A stretch of 5,556 nt of DNA, taken from assembly GCA_024690635.1 (NCBI GenBank), contig JAILOW010000183.1, positions 1 to 5,556 of the forward strand, read 5' to 3'. A program made the position numbers and the translations under genes. This DNA is from Butyrivibrio sp. Its GTDB lineage: Bacteria > Bacillota_A > Clostridia > Lachnospirales > Lachnospiraceae. Each line of letters begins with the position of its first letter. Within the stretch, counting starts at the first letter, position 1. Positions 1-4,607 of this stretch are shown in pieces. A model generated the notes under the pieces. It had not been told where the DNA came from. It did not search any database and was given only the letters and a program-made list of their open reading frames with translations.

Positions 1-367
1 CTCCGATTAAGAACATGGACCATGTTCCGTAGAGCAGCATCTTGCTGTGACGGCCCCTCTCATCCAGATATGCCACTATGTATCTGGTCCAGGTAAGCAT
101 AGTCATGAGCATAAATATGAAATAAAAGACAGTAAAATAATATATGAAGGGGAAAAGCTGAGGAATATCATTGTGCTCGTACATAATGCCCCATGACATA
201 TCCACGATAAAATAGCAATCTGCAGACAGGATAAAGTAGATGTAGAGTATGGCTACCTGCTTCTTTTTATCCTGTTTCTTTACAAAAATCCCATTTTCCC
301 TAAGAAGTTCCCAGTTTAATATCAGACTGATTATCAGCATCGCTGCCGGAACCATTGAATATAACAT
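1..367 (-). CDS. N-terminal part of a multi-span membrane protein, possibly a GGDEF-type or other sensor (runs off the left edge)
   Basis: The first 122 codons are visible, from ATG at 365-367, preceded by AAGGGG (376-381) at a suitable distance. The protein begins MLYSMVPAAMLIISLILNWE and has hydrophobic segments at about residues 3-21, 38-59 and 71-94, with a fourth starting near 111. Short charged loops separate them (REN..KKQDKKK at 23-36, LDERGRHSK at 101-109). This pattern of closely spaced spans with an early 'LNWELLR' turn resembles the membrane-sensing N-termini of many Lachnospiraceae diguanylate cyclases and histidine kinases. That family link is recollection of style, not a motif match, and no catalytic domain lies inside the window. 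The gene has its own promoter-like site and a leader with inverted repeats, so it appears separate from the genes to its right. An unrelated integral membrane protein cannot be excluded. Confidence 0.8.
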   Translation of the reverse strand, partial: MLYSMVPAAMLIISLILNWELLRENGIFVKKQDKKKQVAILYIYFILSADCYFIVDMSWGIMYEHNDIPQLFPFIYYFTVFYFIFMLMTMLTWTRYIVAYLDERGRHSKMLLYGTWSMFLIG

Positions 368-376
368 TTTATTTAC

Positions 377-447
377 CCCTTATACTTTTTCAGCAAATAT
401 AATACGAGCATGGTAACAATAATGTCCCATGCTGAATCTTCTAAGGG
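377..447 (-). promoter_or_regulatory. Structured leader with competing inverted repeats ahead of the membrane protein gene
   Basis: Three perfect complementary pairs lie in this leader. AGCATGG (407-413) pairs with CCATGCT (427-433). TTCAGCA (389-395) pairs with TGCTGAA (430-436). CCCTTA (377-382), which overlaps the ribosome site, pairs with TAAGGG (442-447). The first two share bases 430-433 and cannot form together. The third encloses both but needs a transcript starting upstream of the start point predicted from the -10 box. No known riboswitch class was recognised. Confidence 0.35.
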
Positions 448-458
448 TTATTATATCA
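443..458 (-). promoter_or_regulatory. Extended -10 promoter for the left-edge membrane protein gene
   Basis: On the minus strand TGATATAAT is read from 458 to 450, a perfect TGnTATAAT extended -10. The predicted start of transcription is near 443, giving a leader of about 75 nt before the ATG at 367. No good TTGACA-like -35 sits 17 bases upstream, as is common for extended -10 promoters. Confidence 0.5.
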
Positions 459-465
459 TTTCACA

Positions 466-513
466 AACAAAATATTATTAAAACAATATCAATATTTTGT
501 TAATTATTGATAT
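466..513 (-). terminator. AT-rich overlapping inverted repeats, possible weak terminator after the VOC gene
   Basis: An 11-bp perfect inverted repeat (466-476 with 491-501, 14-base loop) overlaps a 9-bp perfect one (486-494 with 505-513, 10-base loop). They share 491-494, so only one can form at a time. Both stems are almost pure A/T. The U tract after the distal stem on the minus strand is short (TTG), so terminator function is uncertain. An operator for a dimeric regulator is an alternative. Confidence 0.3.
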
Positions 514-600
514 CATGCCGGTATTGGTGTCACTCCCTCTTCAATCTTTCCTCCGGAAAATTCCCAGCCGTCCTTAAACTCCCCATATAGACTTTTTCTC
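513..600 (-). pseudogene. Remnant of a Nudix (MutT-like) hydrolase
   Basis: Read on the minus strand in the frame that stops at TGA 513-515, the sequence gives GRKSLYGEFKDGWEFSGGKI followed by EEGVTPIPA and the stop. Nudix 8-oxo-dGTP/NTP pyrophosphatases carry the conserved stretch G-(Y)-GEFKxGWEFPGGKIExGE just before and into the Nudix box (GX5EX7REUXEEXGU). Only the first half of the box survives here; the REUXEE catalytic part is absent. The usual proline of FPGGK is serine. No start codon with a ribosome site precedes the fragment, and the sequence upstream runs directly into the VOC gene's stop codon. Total recognisable homology is about 25 residues. It is therefore best read as a decayed internal fragment, not a functional small gene. 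Confidence 0.65.
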
Positions 601-615
601 CCTGCACCTGTAACT

Positions 616-999
616 TTAGACAGTAAGCTCTATCTGATTGCCTTCTATAGCAACGATGCAGCTCTCATAATACCCGTCACCTGTGGTTCTGGGGCCACTG
701 ACAACTTCATATCCATCTTTTTTCAGGCGATCTGTCAGCTCATCAACCTTCTCTTTACTGCCTAAAGAAAATGCAACATGAATATACCCGGTCCTGTTAA
801 GCTGCTTTTCCGGATCTGCTAGTCCCGGATTATTCATTAGTTCAAGCCTTGCTCCATCTTCAAAAGAAATAAAAAAAGACCTGAAATCAGTATTCACATT
901 GTGATAGCCGTCATTAGACTTACCGCCAAGGTATTTCACAAAGAAGTCTTTGGCCGCCACCAGATCATTTACATACATCGCCACGTGTTCGATCTTCAT
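616..999 (-). CDS. VOC superfamily protein (glyoxalase/bleomycin resistance-like)
   Basis: This 127-residue protein, MKIEHVAMYVNDLVAAKDFF at its start, has the two-repeat beta-alpha-beta-beta-beta layout of the vicinal oxygen chelate superfamily. The four expected metal ligands are visible: H5, E53 (in 'ARLELM'), H74 (in 'GYIHVAFS') and E124 (in 'NQIELTV'). The length matches single-chain glyoxalase I/dioxygenase-like members, which usually act as cytosolic homodimers on small electrophiles or lactoylglutathione-type substrates. The actual substrate cannot be read from sequence. I chose ATG 997-999 because AGAGGG (1006-1011) sits 6 bases upstream. An in-frame GTG at 1026 would add nine residues but lies inside the R1 repeat and has no ribosome site. 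The gene follows the HAD-like small ORF across repeat copy R1-1, so co-transcription with that unit is possible. Confidence 0.9.
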   Translation of the reverse strand: MKIEHVAMYVNDLVAAKDFFVKYLGGKSNDGYHNVNTDFRSFFISFEDGARLELMNNPGLADPEKQLNRTGYIHVAFSLGSKEKVDELTDRLKKDGYEVVSGPRTTGDGYYESCIVAIEGNQIELTV

Positions 1000-1018
1000 T
1001 TTTAGCCCTCTTTCCCGA

Positions 1019-1043
1019 TGATCCACTAACCCCGTCCCCCGGG
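1019..1043 (-). repeat. Interspersed repeat R1, copy 1
   Basis: On the plus strand it reads TGATCC, A, then CTAACCCCGTCCCC followed by CGGG. Its far end abuts the TGA stop (1045-1047) of the preceding gene, so that stop forms part of the imperfect terminal palindrome (TGAGCC...GGATCA on the minus strand). It lies between the HAD-like small ORF and the VOC gene, whose ribosome site is just outside the repeat. Confidence 0.9.
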
Positions 1044-1044
1044 C

Positions 1045-1329
1045 TCACTTCATGCTCAGATTTTTCAGCATCTCCATTGCTTTCATATACGCTTCTCTCA
1101 TCGAAGCAGGCGTATTTGTTGCCATTCCTGCTTTCTTGGCTTTTGAAATCATATCCTCATCATCACTTATGAAAAGAACTTCCGATGAACATGCTTTTAT
1201 ATAGCCTTCCGCCTCTGCAGCTTCCATTCGCAGCAACCTAGCATGGTGGCGCTCTTTTAACATATTAACCTGCTTTTCCAAAACTTCATCGGTATCATTC
1301 TTAAGGCAAATAATTATCTCTGAATACAT
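1045..1329 (-). CDS. Small uncharacterised protein with a HAD motif-IV-like segment
   Basis: This 94-residue acidic/basic helical protein begins MYSEIIICLKND. Residues 51-74 (VLFISDDEDMISKAKKAGMA followed by TNTP) resemble the hydrophobic-strand plus acidic loop of HAD-superfamily motif IV and its following helix ('GDxxxDxxxAKxAGM'). There is no DxDxT motif I, no cap and no motif II, so the protein cannot be a complete HAD phosphatase. It may be a Rossmann-like alpha/beta protein or an orphan derived from one. The start ATG (1327-1329) follows the stop of the AlkZ-related gene by only three bases (TAA-GAA-ATG), with AAGGA about 15 bases upstream, so translation is probably coupled to that gene. 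Its TGA abuts repeat R1-1. Function is unknown. Confidence 0.75.
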   Translation of the reverse strand: MYSEIIICLKNDTDEVLEKQVNMLKERHHARLLRMEAAEAEGYIKACSSEVLFISDDEDMISKAKKAGMATNTPASMREAYMKAMEMLKNLSMK

Positions 1330-1332
1330 TTC

Positions 1333-2022
1333 TTATTTTAAAATCCTTTTTATCATCTCTTCATCTGCATCCGGCAGGATCTTTATAAACTGCTTTAGCA
1401 CTCTTTCGTAAGATTCCTCCGGCGACTTCTTATATACATTGTCCCTGAATTTTTTTCCAAAAAACTTTTCAGGAGTTGAATACTCCGCAATTCCCCAGCC
1501 GTACTGATTTCCAAACTTGTCCGTAGCGTATTTGAAGTCACTTATAACGACATAGCACTGCTTCTGGAGCCTTGTGATCATGGTATCGTAGCCCTTCTTT
1601 CCGTCTTTTCCGTAATCTCCAAGCTTCTTTAGCGGTTTGGACAAAATCGGAGCGTTGGCATCAAGAAGCTCATACAGCACCTTGTCATGATACGAGGCAA
1701 GTCCGTCATCATACCTTGCATCAAAGTCATAGCCATCTCTTCGGAAATTGGCAAAATCAGGGAACCACCTGGCACTGATGTACATAGCCTTTCCTTTTAG
1801 AAATTTGCCATAGGCGCACTTCATCTGATTGATAACAGGTCCCTTCCACTCCCAGGCATCCCAGAATCCATCGCTTCCGCCATACCAGCACTTGGGATCA
1901 ATATGCTCTTCTATGGAAAAGCCCTCGATTTCATTTTCAAAAAACGGAACGAATCCGACTTCGTCAATCAAAGCTATCAGATCTTCCATGGATCTGATCA
2001 CAAAATCATCCGAAAAATTCAT
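1333..2022 (-). CDS. AlkZ-related conserved protein
   Basis: The 229-residue cytosolic protein begins MNFSDDFVIRSMEDLIALID. It is rich in aromatic motifs: GFVPFFENEI (23-32), WEWKGPV (57-63), and a strongly patterned block at 86-109 with WFPDF, RRDGYDFDARYDDG. Residues 128-163 (SKPLKKLGDYGKDGKKGYDT and on to RLQKQCYVVISDF) look like a winged-helix unit. I recall this pattern from Clostridia proteins annotated as AlkZ-related; AlkZ/YcaQ are winged-helix DNA glycosylases that act on crosslinks and alkylated bases. The link is from memory, and glycosylase activity is not shown by any motif I can point to. The ATG at 2020-2022 shares one base with the upstream stop (TGATG), indicating translational coupling; GTG at 2025 is the alternative. 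It sits mid-operon between the CxxC protein and the HAD-like ORF. Confidence 0.8.
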   Translation of the reverse strand: MNFSDDFVIRSMEDLIALIDEVGFVPFFENEIEGFSIEEHIDPKCWYGGSDGFWDAWEWKGPVINQMKCAYGKFLKGKAMYISARWFPDFANFRRDGYDFDARYDDGLASYHDKVLYELLDANAPILSKPLKKLGDYGKDGKKGYDTMITRLQKQCYVVISDFKYATDKFGNQYGWGIAEYSTPEKFFGKKFRDNVYKKSPEESYERVLKQFIKILPDADEEMIKRILK

Positions 2023-2255
2023 CACATCTTATACCCGCAATCAGCCTTCTGTGGTCCTTCAACACCGGACTCGTAATGAGCTCTGAACTCCATATTGATC
2101 TCACGTATTTCCTTAACGCCGTCTATGTAGGGCTGGTACATCTCGATGAGACCTGAGCTGCAGCCATCGCAGCTGCCGTTGATATTTCCGATGGACTCCG
2201 CAACAATGCGTTCTCTTTCTTCTCTTGTCGTGTCTTTTATCAGAATTGAGCTCAT
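2022..2255 (-). CDS. Small conserved CxxC protein of unknown function
   Basis: This 77-residue protein begins MSSILIKDTTREERERIVAE. Its centre carries SCDGCSSGLIEMYQPYIDG (28-46), with C29 and C32 as a CxxC pair, and one more cysteine near the end (C73). Similar short Lachnospiraceae proteins with CDGC(A/S)xGLxxMYxxYI and 'EIREINMEF' are familiar to me but have no assigned function; some carry an unreliable purine-biosynthesis label. A redox or metal role for the CxxC pair is possible but unproven. ATG 2253-2255 has GAAGGA (2263-2268) 7 bases upstream, the best ribosome site of its unit, so it is probably the first gene of the three-gene operon. Its stop overlaps the start of the AlkZ-related gene. 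Confidence 0.8.
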   Translation of the reverse strand: MSSILIKDTTREERERIVAESIGNINGSCDGCSSGLIEMYQPYIDGVKEIREINMEFRAHYESGVEGPQKADCGYKM

Positions 2256-2308
2256 TTCTTTTTCCTTCTTAATGCGTTTTTCTTTGACACAAGTTGCATC
2301 TCAAAAAC

Positions 2309-2337
2309 ATTATAAAAGACACCTACTAAAATAGTAA
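2309..2337 (-). promoter_or_regulatory. Possible promoter for the CxxC / AlkZ-related / HAD-like operon
   Basis: A perfect TATAAT is read on the minus strand from 2314 to 2309, about 54 bases before the ATG at 2255. With a 17-base spacer the -35 hexamer is TTACTA, only three of six matches to TTGACA, and it lies inside the terminator hairpin. The call rests on the -10 box and on the position after a terminator. Confidence 0.35.
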
Positions 2338-2346
2338 GTGTCTTTT
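2314..2346 (-). terminator. Hairpin terminator, polarity favouring the minus strand
   Basis: A 14-bp stem (2314-2327 with 2333-2346) closes a 5-base A/T loop. The single imperfect position (2323/2337) is a U-G wobble in minus-strand RNA but a C-A mismatch in plus-strand RNA, so the structure is fully paired only for leftward transcripts. The stem ends in UCUUUU followed by AU. It lies downstream of the truncated gene at 2398 and of repeat R1-2. Confidence 0.75.
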
Positions 2347-2354
2347 TATCAAAA

Positions 2355-2379
2355 TGATCCGCTAACCCCGTCCCCAGGG
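2355..2379 (-). repeat. Interspersed repeat R1, copy 2
   Basis: On the plus strand it reads TGATCC, G, then CTAACCCCGTCCCC followed by AGGG. It is the only copy with G at the seventh position. It lies between the stop of the truncated gene (2398) and the hairpin terminator. On the minus strand a nearby GTCCC pairs with the repeat's own GGGAC, giving a local stem with a 12-base loop. Confidence 0.9.
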
Positions 2380-2397
2380 TCGTTCCGGGACCAGCTT

Positions 2398-2793
2398 TTA
2401 CTCAAAAAGTCCCGCTGCTTCCCAGTCAAACAGATATGTTCCGCTGGCATCCATCATTAAGCCTGTTTTCGGATCGTAAGTACGGAGCATGTACCAGTTA
2501 TCTGTGGGATCACCCTCGCCTAATATTGTGCTATACCAGATTCCGTTTTTCTCATGGATTTCACTAAAGCTGTCACGGGCATACTCATCCGATACCATGT
2601 AGAAATTAAGGGACATAGTAACGTCTCCTTCTTCCTTATAAGTGCATAAAGTATAAAGCTCTCTGCCTGTCTGGACATTTCCTTCCTTATCAAGGAATTC
2701 CATATCGGGACTTTCTATTTCAAATCCCATTTTTTGCACTTTCATTTTCGCAGGTGCCAGGGCGAAGATGTCAGGGTTATCATCAACTTCCAC
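2398..2793 (-). CDS. Unrecognised protein, probably 5'-truncated
   Basis: The frame reads acidic, soluble protein: DIFALAPAKMKVQKMGFEIE near the start, and later NFYMVSDEYARDSFSEIHEK, NWYMLRTYDPKTGLMMDASG and DWEAAGLFE at the end. It alternates short strands and turns, like an extracellular or lipoprotein-type beta domain, but I recognise no family. The only canonical start is GTG 2791-2793, which lacks a ribosome site. The same frame continues with protein-like sequence (EFETELFVSDVEVDD) up to 2826, where it meets an in-frame TAA inside R2 repeat sequence. No signal peptide is visible. I read it as the 3' part of a longer gene whose 5' end was lost at the repeat boundary. It is followed by R1-2 and a terminator, so it was probably the last gene of its transcript. 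Confidence 0.55.
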   Translation of the reverse strand: MEVDDNPDIFALAPAKMKVQKMGFEIESPDMEFLDKEGNVQTGRELYTLCTYKEEGDVTMSLNFYMVSDEYARDSFSEIHEKNGIWYSTILGEGDPTDNWYMLRTYDPKTGLMMDASGTYLFDWEAAGLFE

Positions 2794-2822
2794 ATCTGAA
2801 ACAAAGAGTTCTGTTTCAAATT

Positions 2823-2857
2823 CGATTTACCTCAATGATGCCCTTAAAAGGGTGGTT
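2823..2857 (-). repeat. Interspersed repeat R2, partial copy a
   Basis: The plus strand contains GATGCCCTTAAAAGGGTGG, matching the core of copies c and d (GCTCCTAAAAAGGGTGGCTG in d). The match also extends on the side toward the truncated gene (CGATTT here, CGTTTT in d). Copies a, b and c fill most of the roughly 300-base gene-free stretch 2823-3124. The part between a and b (2858-2960) is AT-rich and bounded by the inverted pair AGGGTGGT (2849-2856) and ACCACCCT (2950-2957). I see no gene in it. Confidence 0.55.
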
Positions 2858-2960
2858 GAAATGGAATTTTAGTTATATCAACCCAAAAAAGAGGAAAATT
2901 TGTTGGGAACGGTAGCTTGTTTGGGCTAAATGCTTGAAAAAATGTGACGACCACCCTAAT

Positions 2961-3003
2961 TCTCCGAAAAAAAAGGTGGCTGGATAGAAAAACACATCTC
3001 TTT
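2961..3003 (-). repeat. Interspersed repeat R2, partial copy b
   Basis: The plus-strand core reads AAGGTGGCTGGATAG followed by AAAAACACATCTC. This matches GGTGGCTGTATAGAAAAAA and CACATCTC in copy d almost base for base. The A run before GGTGG is longer and the CCTA part is lost. It has the same orientation as the other copies. Confidence 0.7.
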
Positions 3004-3009
3004 TCCCCT

Positions 3010-3118
3010 CGCTCCACCCAGTTTACCACTGTGCAGCCCCTAAAAAGGGTGGCTGTGAAGAAAAAACATCTCTCACAAGCCAAAGTTCCAAGCTTGACCA
3101 TCGTTCAGCTCACTGCTC
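3010..3118 (-). repeat. Interspersed repeat R2, copy c
   Basis: This is one of the two longest copies, about 109 bp. Shared blocks with copy d, in order, are CGCTCCA, CCTAAAAAGGGTGGCTGT, AGAAAAAA, ATCTC, CAAAG, GACCATC and TTCA. On the minus strand CAGCC and GGCTG flank CC/GG around CTTTTTA, giving a short hairpin with one bulged A. The copy starts just after the stop of the ElaA-type gene. Translations across it (for example CFFFTATLFRG) are repeat-derived and not a gene. Confidence 0.8.
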
Positions 3119-3124
3119 TACACT

Positions 3125-3571
3125 CTACACCCTTCGTTCCATCTGAACATGAGGAATTCCGTCTTCCAGAAATACATCCGACACCACCTCAAAGCCTTCT
3201 TTTGCGTAATATCCGATGGCGTATTCCTGGGCTTCAAGATAGATCTTTTTTGCCTTGAACTGCTCTGTTGCAATCTCGACGCCCTTATGAAGAATCTTGC
3301 CACCGATACCTTTACCGTGCTCAAGGGTTACCACTCTGCCTATTTGAGCCACTCCGGCGCTTTCGTCATGATCCTTCCAGAATACTCTAAGGCACCCGGC
3401 AACTCTGCCCGCATCGTTCCAACAAAAGACATGTATCGCATCCTGATCCTTGTCATCCAGGTCCTGATAAACACAATCCTGCTCTACAACAAAAATCTCA
3501 GATCTCGTTTTTAATATCTCATAAAGCTCATTTGTGCTGAGCTCATTAAAATGCTTAACAATCAGTTCCAT
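3125..3571 (-). CDS. ElaA-family GNAT N-acetyltransferase
   Basis: The 148-residue length equals a normal ElaA-family protein. The N-terminal signature KTRSEIFVVEQDCVYQDLDD (21-40) matches the ElaA hallmark 'LRxxVFVVEQxCxYxDxD'. The acetyl-CoA pyrophosphate loop follows as GRVVTLEHGKGIGGKIL (78-94), with HGKGIG as the Q/RxxGxG/A motif. AQEYAIGYYAKEGF (114-127) is the usual C-terminal GNAT motif, and EDGIPHVQM (136-144) ends the fold. The enzyme should transfer acetyl from acetyl-CoA to an amine; the substrate of ElaA proteins is not established. The start ATG 3569-3571 fits family alignments. It lacks a close ribosome site because repeat R1-3 lies between it and an AGGAG located about 31 bases upstream. 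It follows the HNH gene and is followed by R2 repeats. Confidence 0.92.
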   Translation of the reverse strand: MELIVKHFNELSTNELYEILKTRSEIFVVEQDCVYQDLDDKDQDAIHVFCWNDAGRVAGCLRVFWKDHDESAGVAQIGRVVTLEHGKGIGGKILHKGVEIATEQFKAKKIYLEAQEYAIGYYAKEGFEVVSDVFLEDGIPHVQMERRV

Positions 3572-3573
3572 AA

Positions 3574-3597
3574 TGATCCACTAACCCCGTCCCCAGG
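3574..3597 (-). repeat. Interspersed repeat R1, copy 3
   Basis: On the plus strand it reads TGATCC, A, then CTAACCCCGTCCCC followed by AGG. It ends two bases from the ElaA-type start codon and occupies the ribosome-binding region. AGGAG on its far side (minus strand, near 3603-3607) is the only Shine-Dalgarno-like element in the short gap after the HNH gene. Confidence 0.9.
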
Positions 3598-3611
3598 CTC
3601 TTCTCCTATTC

Positions 3612-3878
3612 TTAAATTTTGCTTTCCCACTCATTCTTATACTCATCAGCATCTGCGCAGAATGCGCTCTTAAGATAAGGATAGTACTCTTTTACAGCCA
3701 CTATCCTTGACCCTTTCTGCTTATTGCAGTTCTTGCACAGCGGAAGGAGGTTCCTTTCATCATCAGCACCGCCTCTATATTTAGGCACGTAGTGCTCTAT
3801 CGTTACCTTCTCTATAGCAATCGCCCTTCCGCAACGGGCGCACACCCCATCCGTCTTGCCAAGAACAATGCGTTTCAT
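3612..3878 (-). CDS. HNH endonuclease family protein
   Basis: This 88-residue protein begins MKRIVLGKTDGVCARCG. It has the compact HNH (HNN-type) beta-beta-alpha-metal fold. C13-x2-C16 and C48-x2-C51 form the structural zinc site. The catalytic core reads VTIEHYVPKYRGG (25-37), with H29 as the general base, N43 in ERNLLPLC, and N52 in KNCNKQKGS taking the position of the third HNH residue. Such small proteins nick or cut DNA, often within phage or defence settings, but a stand-alone copy gives no target. I chose ATG 3876-3878 because it follows the DUF1284 stop by one base (TGAGATG), which suggests coupled translation. An upstream ATG at 3908 would add ten basic residues (MRGQKQRKAE) and overlap the DUF1284 gene by 29 bases; its GGGGGA lies too close to be a good ribosome site. 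Confidence 0.88.
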   Translation of the reverse strand: MKRIVLGKTDGVCARCGRAIAIEKVTIEHYVPKYRGGADDERNLLPLCKNCNKQKGSRIVAVKEYYPYLKSAFCADADEYKNEWESKI

Positions 3879-3879
3879 C

Positions 3880-4338
3880 TCAGCTTTTCTTTGCTTTTGT
3901 CCCCTCATATTCCCCCGTCTCCAAGGTCTTGTTCCTGCAAATATAGTCCCAACTACAGTCTCCGCAGATATCTCTTCGGCTTCCCGCATCGATTATCCTG
4001 TCCTTCACAAGTCTTATGAACCCGGCAAAGGAAATCTCATCTCCGTCAACAAGTCCGCAGGCCCTCAATACTTCCGCGTCATATCGCTGTACCTTCTCCT
4101 GCGTGGCACAGACACCGTTTTCATTGTTAGGGCAGTTCTTACATACAATATCTGTTTCAGCTTTCAGCACAATCTTCTGTGACGGATTCGCCTCAAGCTC
4201 TTTTATCACCTGCCCCATATGATCAGTAAAATCAGCGCTGTAGCCCTTGCCTTCATAGAACTGAAAACACATCCCATGATGGGGTCTTAAACACTTAGTC
4301 GCAGTCAAATATTGCTTTGCTTTCAAGTCTGTCTCCAT
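3880..4338 (-). CDS. DUF1284 domain protein, cysteine-rich
   Basis: The 152-residue protein contains LRPHHGMCFQFYEGKGYS (17-34), the defining start of DUF1284. Conserved cysteines follow: C66-x2-C69 and C77 in 'IVCKNCPNNENGVC', C94, and C125-x2-C128 plus C134 in ICGDCSWDYIC. This pattern suggests a bound metal or iron-sulfur cluster, which is known only as a suspicion for the family. Function is unassigned. ATG 4336-4338 is preceded by GGAAGG (4345-4350) at 6 bases, inside the Dabb gene, and makes a 44-base overlap. A TTG at 4308 would start closer to the conserved domain but has no ribosome site. It is the middle gene of the Dabb-DUF1284-HNH unit, and its end nearly touches the HNH start. 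Confidence 0.9.
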   Translation of the reverse strand: METDLKAKQYLTATKCLRPHHGMCFQFYEGKGYSADFTDHMGQVIKELEANPSQKIVLKAETDIVCKNCPNNENGVCATQEKVQRYDAEVLRACGLVDGDEISFAGFIRLVKDRIIDAGSRRDICGDCSWDYICRNKTLETGEYEGTKAKKS

Positions 4339-4576
4339 AGTTTGCCTTCCACTTTTTGTGCACCTGTGATGCATCGAAGTTATCAAGTCCTTCTGCGGAC
4401 AGATTCATCTCGATCATGATGCTGTATCTGTTTTCTCTGGTGCTGTTGGATTTATGTATTACAAAAGACTCAACTCCCGGAAGCTTCAGGGTCTCTTTAA
4501 AAAGCTCCGTGATTTCAGGCATGAGCCTTTCTGTATCAGCTCTGTCCTTGAATTTTGCAATTATGTAATGCTTCAC
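4295..4576 (-). CDS. Dabb (stress-responsive alpha/beta barrel) domain protein
   Basis: This 93-residue protein begins (GTG)KHYIIAKFKDRADTERLMPE. The layout is that of the dimeric ferredoxin-like Dabb fold: strand (HYIIAKF, 3-9), helix with 'ITELFKETLKLPGVESFVIH' (22-41), strand NRYSIMIEMNL (49-59), then 'FDASQVHKKWKANYGDRLES' (67-86) and the end strand KAIFDCD. Bacterial Dabb proteins are small cytosolic dimers with varied or unknown roles. The start is the GTG at 4574-4576, with a perfect GGAGGT seven bases upstream. An ATG lies between the two in another frame and would give a different peptide that does not match the family. The gene follows repeat R1-4 and leads the three-gene overlapping unit. 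Confidence 0.88.
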   Translation of the reverse strand: MKHYIIAKFKDRADTERLMPEITELFKETLKLPGVESFVIHKSNSTRENRYSIMIEMNLSAEGLDNFDASQVHKKWKANYGDRLESKAIFDCD

Positions 4577-4583
4577 TTTTCAT

Positions 4584-4589
4584 ACCTCC
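4584..4589 (-). promoter_or_regulatory. Strong ribosome site that selects a GTG start over a closer ATG
   Basis: GGAGGT on the minus strand lies 7 bases before GTG 4576. An ATG (4581-4583) abuts the site directly, too close for initiation, and is out of frame with the Dabb protein. Confidence 0.75.
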
Positions 4590-4607
4590 AAATGCTGCCT
4601 GGTAAAA

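Noticed and set aside
12..30. Perfect inverted repeat GAACATG-GAC-CATGTTC
   Set aside because: It lies inside the coding frame of the left-edge membrane protein (GTWSMFLIG), is only 7 bp, and has no promoter or gene boundary nearby; most likely chance.
2844..3101. 85-residue minus-strand open frame with CFFFTATLFRG
   Set aside because: It is made of R2 repeat copies; the same peptide pattern recurs in copy d in another context, there is no ribosome site, and it does not look like a folded protein.
3574..3583. Similarity of GTGGATCATT to the 16S rRNA 3' end (GGATCACCTCC)
   Set aside because: The match stops before the anti-Shine-Dalgarno bases; it is part of R1 and judged coincidental.
2944..4222. 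Several plus-strand open frames opposite the ElaA, HNH, DUF1284 and R2 regions
   Set aside because: They are antisense shadows of well-supported minus-strand genes or repeats and show no ribosome sites or recognisable domains.
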